DNA from: Candidatus Hydrogenedentota bacterium
GTDB lineage: Bacteria; Hydrogenedentota; Hydrogenedentia; Hydrogenedentales; CAITNO01
DNA: 6,417 nt
Direction: 5' to 3'
Assembly: GCA_007124105.1 (NCBI GenBank)
Contig: SLFT01000356.1
Coordinates: 1-6,417, forward strand
Positions 1 through 5,437 of the stretch are shown here, in pieces; positions within the stretch are counted from its first letter, which is position 1; every line of letters begins with the position of its first letter. The position numbers and the translations under genes are program-made. The notes under the pieces were generated by a model. The model ran no database searches. It saw nothing but the letters and a program-made list of their open reading frames with translations, and had not been told where the DNA came from.

Positions 1-2
1 AG

Positions 3-854
3 CTGCGCGAGTGGCTGGCCCGTTTTTTCGTGGACGATGCCGGGGACGACGCGCTGCAACGCATCACGCCCCGTGACGGCAGGCCATTGCGCGGTCTGGT
101 TGCCCCGCACATAGATTTCGACCGTGGCGGCAATGTGTATGGGGCGGCATACCAACATCTTTACGCCTCGGGCAAGCCCGACCTGGTTATCCTGTTTGGC
201 GTGGCCCATTTTGGCGCGGAAACGCCGCTGGTATTGACGCGCAAGGATTTTGAAACGCCGTTGGGGACGTTGCGCACCGACCACGACGTGGTTGCGCAAT
301 TGGAGAAGGTCTGCCCCTGGGACCCCTACGCCGCCGAAATGGCGCATCGCATGGAGCATTCCCTGGAGTTTCAGGCTGTGATGCTGGCCTATCTGTATGG
401 AACAGACCTGCCTATTGTGCCCATATTGTGCGCATTTCCGGGCGCTGATGGCGAAGAAGGGGACGCGGAGAAAGAGGCCATTGGCGTCTTCCTGGACGCC
501 TGCGGCGCGATAGTACGCGACGAAGGACGCAACAGCACGGTTATCGCCGCTGCCGACCTCGCCCATGTAGGCCGACGGTTCGGCGACGACCTTGATATTT
601 CCGAAGCGATTGTGGCCGACGTGCGCCAGCGCGACATGGACGCTCTGGAGCATGTGAAGGCGGTCGCCCCTGAAAAATTTTATGACGCGATTATGGAAGA
701 CAACAATGCGCGGCACGTGTGCGGCTTGGGCAGCATTTACGCAACACTGAAAACTCTTGAAGGTACGGTTGCTTCAGGGGAAATGATAAAGTACGACTAT
801 GCGCCGGACCCAATGGGCGGCATTGTGTCTTTTGCCGCGCTGGCCTTGGAATAA
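3..854 (+). CDS. MEMO-family protein (AmmeMemoRadiSam system protein B-like), 5' end cut by the window
   Basis: This is the 3' part of a gene of the MEMO/AmmeMemoRadiSam B family, whose members have a metal-binding fold related to extradiol dioxygenases. The in-frame codons before the GTG at 30 read LREWLARFF. This resembles the N-terminal helix that follows the family's FYP motif, so the true start probably lies left of position 1. Counting from the GTG at 30, I see APHID (H27), an ILFGVAHFG strand (H60, where many relatives have an HH pair), MEHSLEF (H110), AAADLAHVG (D176, H179) and HVCGLGSIYATL (C231). These line up with the His/His/Asp/His/Cys positions of human MEMO1, which binds copper or iron. 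The gene ends with TAA at 852-854. The radical-SAM and AMMECR1 partners often found with this family are not in the window. The family assignment is strong; the cellular role of stand-alone bacterial members is not settled. Confidence 0.88.
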   Translation: MREWLARFFVDDAGDDALQRITPRDGRPLRGLVAPHIDFDRGGNVYGAAYQHLYASGKPDLVILFGVAHFGAETPLVLTRKDFETPLGTLRTDHDVVAQLEKVCPWDPYAAEMAHRMEHSLEFQAVMLAYLYGTDLPIVPILCAFPGADGEEGDAEKEAIGVFLDACGAIVRDEGRNSTVIAAADLAHVGRRFGDDLDISEAIVADVRQRDMDALEHVKAVAPEKFYDAIMEDNNARHVCGLGSIYATLKTLEGTVASGEMIKYDYAPDPMGGIVSFAALALE

Positions 855-880
855 AGGCGGTACGGCGCAAAAAATAAGTA

Positions 881-889
881 TGGTATACT
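881..889 (+). promoter_or_regulatory. Possible extended -10 promoter element for the small gene at 910
   Basis: TGGTATACT matches the extended -10 pattern TGnTATAAT except at one position. It lies between the MEMO stop and the next gene. There is no good -35: the hexamer 17 bp upstream is TACGGC. The predicted transcript start near 896 would fall on the Shine-Dalgarno sequence itself. That would leave a leader of only about 14 nt for the ATG at 910, or about 38 nt for the ATG at 934. Sequence match only. Confidence 0.35.
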
Positions 890-895
890 GTGCCC

Positions 896-901
896 AAGGA
901 G
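896..901 (+). promoter_or_regulatory. Strong Shine-Dalgarno that sets the start at 910
   Basis: AAGGAG lies 8 nt upstream of the ATG at 910. It is the reason to prefer this start over the much longer upstream extension of the open frame, which would overlap the MEMO gene. A second GGAG, 8 nt before the ATG at 934, makes an internal start nine codons in possible as well. Confidence 0.75.
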
Positions 902-909
902 ATACAGTC

Positions 910-1266
910 ATGACACAAGATGGAGAACGCTCGATGCTGAAAGACCGAATGATTCGCATTCGCCTCAACAAATCTTATCAACAACAACGCCCCCTGTCCT
1001 ATGTGGGGAAATGCACGGGGTTCAACAATTATTGGGTGGTGGTGGATGGCCGCAGCATCATGGTGGCGCGGTCGCAGCCCAGCGGCGCGCAAGTGGACGC
1101 CAAGCCAAGCATTCACGTGGTGCCCCGCAACAACATCGAATCCATCCGGGTGTTGCCCGACGATTTCGACGTTAATAATATCCAGATCAGCACAGAGGGG
1201 CAACAGCTCGTGATCACCGTGAAAAACAGTCAACCCTGTTTCATCGGCGAAATCGGCGAAGGATAA
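910..1266 (+). CDS. Small uncharacterised protein, 118 residues, with a possible Sm-like N-terminal half
   Basis: I do not recognise this gene by name. The protein has no signal peptide or membrane segment and should be cytoplasmic. Residues 12-30 are basic (KDRMIRIRLNK) and end in a QQQRP stretch. Residues 31-48 (YVGKCTGFNNYWVVVDGR) and 68-82 (IHVVPRNNIESIRVL) alternate hydrophobic residues as beta strands would. They recall the strand-turn pattern of Sm/Hfq-like barrels, where a G-x(3)-GF-D/N-N-Y-x-V-x-V block is followed by a short VxP-xx-I-xxI strand. Residues 88-105 suggest further beta strands. The Sm comparison is inference from pattern only and needs a structure or profile search. ATG 910 is favoured by its AAGGAG; ATG 934 (residue 9) also has a GGAG. 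It stands alone: 55 nt after the MEMO gene and 317 nt before aguB, with its own promoter-like element. Confidence 0.75.
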   Translation: MTQDGERSMLKDRMIRIRLNKSYQQQRPLSYVGKCTGFNNYWVVVDGRSIMVARSQPSGAQVDAKPSIHVVPRNNIESIRVLPDDFDVNNIQISTEGQQLVITVKNSQPCFIGEIGEG

Positions 1267-1337
1267 TGCCCGCGGGTTTATTTTTGGCGGACGATGCATC
1301 CTGTATGGCAGATAATATCTTGTTAGTCGCCGCCATA

Positions 1338-1365
1338 GACAACGCGATCATCCAAGAGCGTTGTC
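1338..1365. repeat. Perfect 8-bp inverted repeat, 12-nt loop
   Basis: GACAACGC at 1338-1345 is exactly complementary to GCGTTGTC at 1358-1365, around a 12-nt loop. No T-run follows on either side, so it is not a classical intrinsic terminator. It could be an operator half-site pair or an RNA stem in a leader or 3' end. Confidence 0.5.
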
Positions 1366-1450
1366 CGGTAGACCGTGCATTGCTGCGGTAGGTTGAAAGT
1401 TTGGGATTAACGCGCGATTTTGTGTGCGCAAGTTATCTTTGTCCTTTTAT

Positions 1451-1467
1451 TTTCGCGGGAATGACGG
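1451..1467. repeat. Fragment resembling a widespread REP-like intergenic repeat
   Basis: On the minus strand this reads CCGTCATTCCCGCGAAA. It matches from memory one arm plus the loop of a palindromic intergenic repeat (GTCATTCCCGCGAAAGCGGGAAT type) seen in many bacterial genomes. The second arm is missing or degraded here. I cannot test whether the genome holds other copies. Confidence 0.3.
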
Positions 1468-1473
1468 TGAGAG

Positions 1474-1511
1474 GCCGATTACAGTGGTCAGAGGCGTTAC
1501 TGACATTCGGC
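1474..1511. repeat. Two-part inverted repeat upstream of aguB
   Basis: The outer arms GCCGA (1474-1478) and TCGGC (1507-1511) and the inner arms GTCAG (1487-1491) and CTGAC (1500-1504) nest into one imperfect stem. An asymmetric internal loop (8 nt against 2 nt) separates them, and the end loop is 8 nt. It ends about 70 nt before the aguB start. Each arm is short, so chance is possible. Confidence 0.35.
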
Positions 1512-1583
1512 TAAAATGTTGCGTTGGTTTTGGTGTTCAATGATATCCCGCGCAGAGAATCATTTTGAAAGAAGGACTTATTT

Positions 1584-2501
1584 ATGCCCCCTGATCGTTT
1601 TACATTGGGTCTTGTGCAAATGGCCATGGACGACAATAGCGACGCCAACCGAAGTCACGCGCTGGACATGGTTGCGCAAGCCGCGCAGCAGGGCGCGCAG
1701 GTTGTTTGTTTGCCGGAGTTGTTTGCGTCGCGGTATTTTTGCCAACGAGAAGATGCCGCCGCGTTTGACCATGCCGAGTCGTTTGATGGGCGCACAATGC
1801 GTACTTGCGGCGCGTGTGCCGAAAAATATGGCATCGTACTTGTTGTACCGTTTTTCGAGCGCCGCGCGCCCGGCCTATACCACAACAGTGTCGCTGTATT
1901 TGACGCGGACGGTGTTTGTCTGGGACACTACCGGAAAATGCATATTCCGGACGACCCCGCCTATTATGAGAAATTTTATTTTACGCCGGGCGACCTGGGT
2001 TTTCAATCCTTCAGCACCCGTTTCGGCGCCATTGCGCCGCTCATTTGCTGGGACCAATGGTATCCCGAGGCGGCGCGGCTTGCGGTCCTGCGCGGCGCAT
2101 CGGCGCTGCTTTATCCCACGGCTATCGGATGGCATCCTCATGAGAAGGCGGCTTACGGTCCCGCGCAATTTGATGCCTGGCAGACAGTGCAGCGAGGACA
2201 TGCAGTCGCCAATGGCGTGTACGTGGCCGCAGCCAACCGGGTGGGATTGGAGCCATGCGACGGCCAGCCGGGTATTGAATTCTGGGGCGCGTCGTTCATT
2301 GCCGATCCGCAAGGCGTACTTCTTGCTCAGGCGTCGCACGACAAAGAGGAAATCGTGCTCGCAGAGGTGGACCTGGCGCATCTCGAAACGATACGTCGTA
2401 ACTGGCCCTTCTTGCGCGACCGACGGATAGACGCTTATCAGGGCATTACCGAGCGATTTTTGGACGCTCCAGCCAAAACAGCGCCGGACGCCATGTCATG
2501 A
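1584..2501 (+). CDS. aguB: N-carbamoylputrescine amidase
   Basis: This is a nitrilase-superfamily carbon-nitrogen hydrolase of 305 residues, the usual length for AguB. It hydrolyses N-carbamoylputrescine to putrescine, CO2 and ammonia, the last step of the agmatine route to putrescine, in the cytoplasm. The Glu-Lys-Cys triad is visible as E45 (CLPELFASRYF), K118 (GHYRKMHIPDDP) and nucleophile C155 (PLICWDQWYPE). The IPDDPAYYEKFYF and PTAIGWHP segments are typical of the N-carbamoylputrescine amidase branch rather than of other nitrilases. The ATG at 1584 has GAAGGA at 1571-1576, 7 nt upstream, and the N-terminus begins the first beta strand directly (FTLGLVQMAM), as in relatives. The stop overlaps the aguA start (ATGA), and the partner enzyme next door supports the substrate assignment. 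Confidence 0.94.
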   Translation: MPPDRFTLGLVQMAMDDNSDANRSHALDMVAQAAQQGAQVVCLPELFASRYFCQREDAAAFDHAESFDGRTMRTCGACAEKYGIVLVVPFFERRAPGLYHNSVAVFDADGVCLGHYRKMHIPDDPAYYEKFYFTPGDLGFQSFSTRFGAIAPLICWDQWYPEAARLAVLRGASALLYPTAIGWHPHEKAAYGPAQFDAWQTVQRGHAVANGVYVAAANRVGLEPCDGQPGIEFWGASFIADPQGVLLAQASHDKEEIVLAEVDLAHLETIRRNWPFLRDRRIDAYQGITERFLDAPAKTAPDAMS

Positions 2502-3562
2502 CTGTCGCTAAGTCCGGCGCTGAAAAGGAAATGGTGCGGCTGCCTGCCGAGTGGGAGCCGCATAAGGCAACACATCTGGCCTGGCCCGCAACCTGGCGGG
2601 ATTGGCCGGGAAAATTCAACGCCGCGCGTTGGGCATTCGTTGAGTTTGCCCGTCACATCGCGGAAGTTGAAATGGTGCGTCTGGCTGTCAATGATGAACG
2701 AGATGAAAAGACGGCGCGGCGCATGCTCTCGGATGCCCATGTGAACATGGATAACCTTCTCTTCCATCGGTTCCCGCTGGACCGCGGCTGGATGCGCGAC
2801 ATCTCGCCCTGTTTCGTCTATGATGCGCGAGGGCGGCGACGCTGTGTACGGTTCCGTTTTAACGGATGGGCGAAATATGACAACCACAAACGGGATGCGC
2901 GCTGGGCCTCGGAAATCGCAACAGCCTTACGGCTGCCCAATGTGGAAGCGAGTCACGCCGGAAACGCCGTTATACTTGAAGGCGGCGCGCTGGACTGCAA
3001 CGGCAGGGGCGCCCTGCTTACCACCGAGGAGTGTCTGTTGGACCAACAATGCCAGACGCGAAACCCCGGCTTGACAAAAAAAGACTATGAAGCCTGTTTC
3101 CGTAAATACCTGGGCATTACCCAGGTTATCTGGTTAAACAAAGGGATATGCGGCGACGATACGCACGGACACGTGGACGATATTTGTCGTTTTGTTGCGC
3201 CGGATACCGTGGTTTGCTGTTATGAACAAAACGCCCGCGCCCATAACTACGCCGCACTGGCCGAAAACATGGAGCGGCTTCAAGGCGCGCGCCTCGAAAG
3301 CGGACAAAGAATCAAGTACGTACCCCTGCCCATGCCGGCGCCGTTGCATTTTCGAGGGGTGCTGTTGCCAGCCAGTTACGCCAATTTCTATATCCTCAAC
3401 GGCATTGTGGTGGTTCCCACCTTCAACGACTCCAATGACCGGGAGGCCCTGGGCATACTCGCAGAAGTATTCCCCAAGCGCCGCGTTATTGGCATTCATG
3501 CCGTCGATCTTGTCTGGGGGTTTGGCACACTCCATTGCCTGTCTCATGAAGAGCCCGCATAA
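2498..3562 (+). CDS. aguA: Agmatine deiminase
   Basis: Agmatine deiminase (agmatine iminohydrolase, PAD_porph family) converts agmatine to N-carbamoylputrescine and ammonia, supplying the substrate of the preceding AguB. It has 354 residues, a normal length. The N-terminus carries the family opening RLPAEWEPHKATHLAWP (14-30). Expected active-site positions are present: D101 in GWMRDISP, E161 in ILEGGALD, H225 in DTHGHVDD, and nucleophile C347 in GFGTLHCLSHEEP near the C-terminus. The last loop differs from the more usual GGGNIHC form, with Phe, Thr and Leu in place of Gly, Asn and Ile. The ATG overlaps the aguB TGA by 4 nt and has no good Shine-Dalgarno of its own, which suggests translation by reinitiation after aguB. 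With an arginine decarboxylase elsewhere in the genome, the pair would give putrescine from arginine. That gene is not in the window. Confidence 0.95.
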   Translation: MTVAKSGAEKEMVRLPAEWEPHKATHLAWPATWRDWPGKFNAARWAFVEFARHIAEVEMVRLAVNDERDEKTARRMLSDAHVNMDNLLFHRFPLDRGWMRDISPCFVYDARGRRRCVRFRFNGWAKYDNHKRDARWASEIATALRLPNVEASHAGNAVILEGGALDCNGRGALLTTEECLLDQQCQTRNPGLTKKDYEACFRKYLGITQVIWLNKGICGDDTHGHVDDICRFVAPDTVVCCYEQNARAHNYAALAENMERLQGARLESGQRIKYVPLPMPAPLHFRGVLLPASYANFYILNGIVVVPTFNDSNDREALGILAEVFPKRRVIGIHAVDLVWGFGTLHCLSHEEPA

Positions 3563-3589
3563 CGGGAAGTGTCCAGGAATATACATGCC

Positions 3590-3627
3590 CCGCAGCGCTT
3601 CAGAGGCGTAGAAGCCATCTGCTGCGG
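3590..3627. terminator. Imperfect 12-bp hairpin between convergent operons, possible terminator
   Basis: CCGCAGCGCTTC (3590-3601) pairs with GAAGC (3611-3615) and GCTGCGG (3621-3627), leaving a 5-nt bulge CATCT on the right arm and a 9-nt loop. It begins 27 nt after the aguA stop and ends 23 nt from the stop of the lipoprotein gene on the other strand. That is where a shared terminator would be expected. Neither strand has a U-run after the stem, so intrinsic termination is uncertain. It could instead protect 3' ends. Confidence 0.4.
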
Positions 3628-3650
3628 TGTGCGTGGTTATGAAACCGTTG

Positions 3651-4325
3651 TCAAAGGCGTCTTCTTGCTCCTCGATCTTCCGACGTGATTGCGGCATCCA
3701 ATTCCGGCAATTCCACGGCGGCGATGGCTTCGGCGGCCTGTTGCACGAGTCTTGCCAACGCTTTGTTCATGGCGGCGGCGAAGGCGGCAGCGTCATCGCC
3801 CTGTATGGGCTCGGTCTCGTAAAGAGTTTCGGCCCACAGGCCGCCCGGATCGCGTGAGGGCCGCAGTTCGATACGCACCTCCAGTTCCGCTGTGGCAGGC
3901 GTCTGCGCCCTATTTTCATGAAACATGCGCAATTCACCGGTAAGAAGCAAGTCCGGTCGGGCCATGTCGGCGGCATTGCCAACATCCTTGAAGCGGTTTG
4001 CGGCAACGAGCGCGTCAGTTAACGCCCGTGTGACGGTATTGGCCGGGGGTTCGGCCCATTCGTCTCGGACGCGATGTCCGAGTTGTCTTTCACCATTGAG
4101 GAAGGTCATGGGCAGGGCGTACGGCCGCGCGGCAAACAAGGGCCTGACGCCGAGTGTTACATCAACAGCTTCCACGGCCGTCACGTGTATCTCGGGGTGC
4201 AGCGCATACAGGCGTGTTCGTTCGATATCACGCGTGGCCAAACAGCCGGCTGTGAACGCCAGCGCGACAATGCAACAGACGCAACAGAGGCGTTGACTTC
4301 TGTCGCGCCGCTTGTTGTGTTTCAT
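3651..4325 (-). CDS. ABC-type transport auxiliary lipoprotein (PqiC-like) of the Mla/MCE operon
   Basis: This 224-residue protein starts with a lipoprotein signal: basic MKHNKRRDR, a hydrophobic stretch, then FTAGC with the lipidated Cys at 28. The mature part begins with TRLYALHP (37-44), the short strand typical of PqiC/auxiliary lipoproteins of MCE transporters. A DEWAEPP block (88-94) is followed by a helix (TRALTDALVAANRF) and the strand PDLLLTGELRMFH (124-136), as in that family. It is expected to be outer-membrane anchored and to receive or hand over lipid from the MlaD ring. The signal peptide is unusual in having four cysteines (14, 15, 17, 18) before the lipobox. The lipobox also has Thr where Leu is usual. 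GAGGAG lies 8 nt before the ATG, in the 15-nt gap after mlaD, so the two are surely co-transcribed. Overall sequence similarity in this family is low, so the exact subfamily is open. Confidence 0.8.
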   Translation of the reverse strand: MKHNKRRDRSQRLCCVCCIVALAFTAGCLATRDIERTRLYALHPEIHVTAVEAVDVTLGVRPLFAARPYALPMTFLNGERQLGHRVRDEWAEPPANTVTRALTDALVAANRFKDVGNAADMARPDLLLTGELRMFHENRAQTPATAELEVRIELRPSRDPGGLWAETLYETEPIQGDDAAAFAAAMNKALARLVQQAAEAIAAVELPELDAAITSEDRGARRRL

Positions 4326-4340
4326 CTTGTCATCTCCTCA

Positions 4341-5324
4341 TTATTCTCGCACACGTCCAGGACCGCGCAACAGGGAGGAAGGGTCGTCCTTCAAATTGTT
4401 CACAAAAATACGTATGCTGTCAAAAGCGTCTTGCATTTCAAGCATTGTTCTACGCAAGGTATATTCTACATTGTCGGCTTGGTGGATAACGTCTGCCGCC
4501 ACAACATCCATGTTGGCCACTGTTTCGTCTACTTGTCCGGCCACGGCGGTTACCTGCTCGAGCAAGTCGCTGAACTGTTGCTGGATTTGTTCAACATCCA
4601 GTTGTTCCGCTCGCTCGATGGAGACGTCAATGAGTTGCCCGAGCTTGCCGGTTAACTGTTTCAAGTCGCTGCTGTGGTCTTCAATGGCGGCAACCAGATT
4701 GTCCGCGTGTTTGCGCGCGTCTTTTACCGCGTCGGTGGCCTCCTGCACCAGGGCGCTTGTGTCATCCACAAAAGTGTCCCCCTTGGCAAGCAGGTCGCGC
4801 GCGTGATGTACAATATCGCTGACGGCGGTCTCATCAAGATTCGCCAGTTGTCCCGTAATAGTGTCCATGACATCAGTCATTTGCTCGAGTATGGTGGACA
4901 GCTGCGCGCTGAAGGCTTCAATGGTGCTGGGTTTTGTTGGAATCCTGGCCTTTGCGGGCAGTTGAGGCTGATCAGGATCGCCGCCGCTCAGTGATACGGC
5001 CATGGTACCCGCCGCGATGCTGTAAATCACCAGTTGTCCCTCGACACCTCTATGCAGTGTAACTTTCCCTGGATCAATAATAATCCCCACATGCGCCAAC
5101 TGCCCGTCGGTAACATATATCTCACCCACTTTTCCAACAGGTACGCCAAGATACTCGACCAGCCCGCCTTCGTTCAGGCCCAGTATGGACTCGTTGAATT
5201 CAAGCCAGTATTCCACGCCGGGGTCCTGGTAAATGCCGGTAATGACCAGCGTGGCAATGGTCATGAACGATATACAGGCCGCCAGAAAAACGCTGACCTT
5301 GAATTTCTGTTTTTTTGTTGCCAC
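4341..5324 (-). CDS. mlaD: MlaD-family MCE protein with a long helical C-terminus
   Basis: This is an MCE-domain substrate-binding protein of an Mla-type lipid ABC transporter, 327 residues long. Residues 1-9 are basic and cytoplasmic, about 10-31 are a single membrane anchor (VSVFLAACISF..TLVITGIY), and about 36-120 are the MCE beta-barrel. The MCE signature is seen in FNESILGLNEGGLVEYLGV (43-61) and PVGKVGEIYV. Residues about 133-310 are rich in Leu/Ile/Val at helical spacing with many Gln, Asp and Glu. They should form long, coiled-coil-like helices, perhaps a periplasmic tunnel or needle as in PqiB/LetB-like MCE proteins. The C-terminus has a DPSSLLRG motif (314-321) that I associate with MCE proteins of this type. 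E. coli MlaD (183 residues) lacks this extension. The start is a GTG with GAGGA 9 nt upstream; the next Met (21) is inside the membrane helix. Confidence 0.88.
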   Translation of the reverse strand: MATKKQKFKVSVFLAACISFMTIATLVITGIYQDPGVEYWLEFNESILGLNEGGLVEYLGVPVGKVGEIYVTDGQLAHVGIIIDPGKVTLHRGVEGQLVIYSIAAGTMAVSLSGGDPDQPQLPAKARIPTKPSTIEAFSAQLSTILEQMTDVMDTITGQLANLDETAVSDIVHHARDLLAKGDTFVDDTSALVQEATDAVKDARKHADNLVAAIEDHSSDLKQLTGKLGQLIDVSIERAEQLDVEQIQQQFSDLLEQVTAVAGQVDETVANMDVVAADVIHQADNVEYTLRRTMLEMQDAFDSIRIFVNNLKDDPSSLLRGPGRVRE

Positions 5325-5333
5325 CGTATTGGT

Positions 5334-5338
5334 TCCTC
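5334..5338 (-). promoter_or_regulatory. Shine-Dalgarno that supports the GTG start of mlaD
   Basis: On the minus strand GAGGA lies 9 nt before the GTG at 5324. Starting here keeps the basic MATKKQKFK segment ahead of the membrane helix. This gives the expected cytoplasm-in topology; the next Met codon would cut the helix in half. Confidence 0.65.
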
Positions 5339-5398
5339 AGGTGTCGTATTTTCGGTGTAGCCCGCTTTTTCTCGACTTGTCCGTTTGTTGTTTATGAA

Positions 5399-5430
5399 CG
5401 CTGCCAAGTATGTTTATAAGTGGGCAGGCG
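5399..5430. repeat. Imperfect inverted repeat in the mlaF-mlaD gap
   Basis: CGCTGCC (5399-5405) and GGCAGGCG (5423-5430) pair over 7 bp with one bulged base, around a 17-nt AT-rich loop. It lies in the 113-nt gap between the mlaF stop and the mlaD start, the only sizeable gap in the operon. No T-run follows. It might be a processing or attenuation stem, or chance. Confidence 0.3.
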
Positions 5431-5437
5431 CTATATT

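Larger units (their letters stand above)
1267..1583. other. 317-nt gap without a convincing gene, upstream of aguB
   Basis: No open frame here has a convincing ribosome site and protein-like composition. The gap holds an 8-bp inverted repeat at 1338-1365, a two-part inverted repeat at 1474-1511, a fragment at 1451-1467 resembling a common palindromic intergenic repeat, and a T-rich stretch around 1435-1455. The aguB Shine-Dalgarno (GAAGGA, 1571-1576) closes it. I found no -10/-35 pair that is clearly better than chance. The promoter of aguBA is expected here but cannot be placed. Confidence 0.6.

Noticed and set aside
1269..1285. CCCGCGGG followed by TTTATTTTT, as a terminator for the small gene
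   Set aside because: The palindrome has no room for a loop: only three pairs around two bases could form. It does not make a proper stem despite the T-rich stretch.
1284..1298. Sigma-54-like promoter (TGGC...TGCA)
   Set aside because: The distance between the GG and GC elements is 10 nt instead of the required 12.
691..1299. 202-residue open frame on the minus strand across the MEMO end and the small gene
   Set aside because: It runs antisense to two plus-strand genes with good family or ribosome-site support. Its translation has no recognisable domain.
1294..1326. Ten-codon open frame MHPVWQIISC as a leader peptide for aguBA
   Set aside because: It has no ribosome site and no Arg-rich or stalling-type codons, and it lies more than 250 nt before aguB.
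1512..1517. TAAAAT as a -10 element for aguB
   Set aside because: No acceptable -35 hexamer at 16-18 bp spacing (CAGAGG or neighbours), so the match is no better than chance.
1516..2430. 304-residue open frame on the plus strand, out of frame with aguB
   Set aside because: It is rich in Arg, Trp and Cys, as expected of a shifted frame in GC-rich DNA. The aguB frame has an intact catalytic triad and a ribosome site.
3134..3697. 187-residue minus-strand open frame over the end of aguA and the convergent gap
   Set aside because: It is antisense to the conserved aguA C-terminus, overlaps the lipoprotein 3' end in another frame, and shows no domain.
4074..4655. 193-residue plus-strand open frame over the mlaD/lipoprotein junction
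   Set aside because: It is antisense to two genes with family-level support, and its translation shows no domain.
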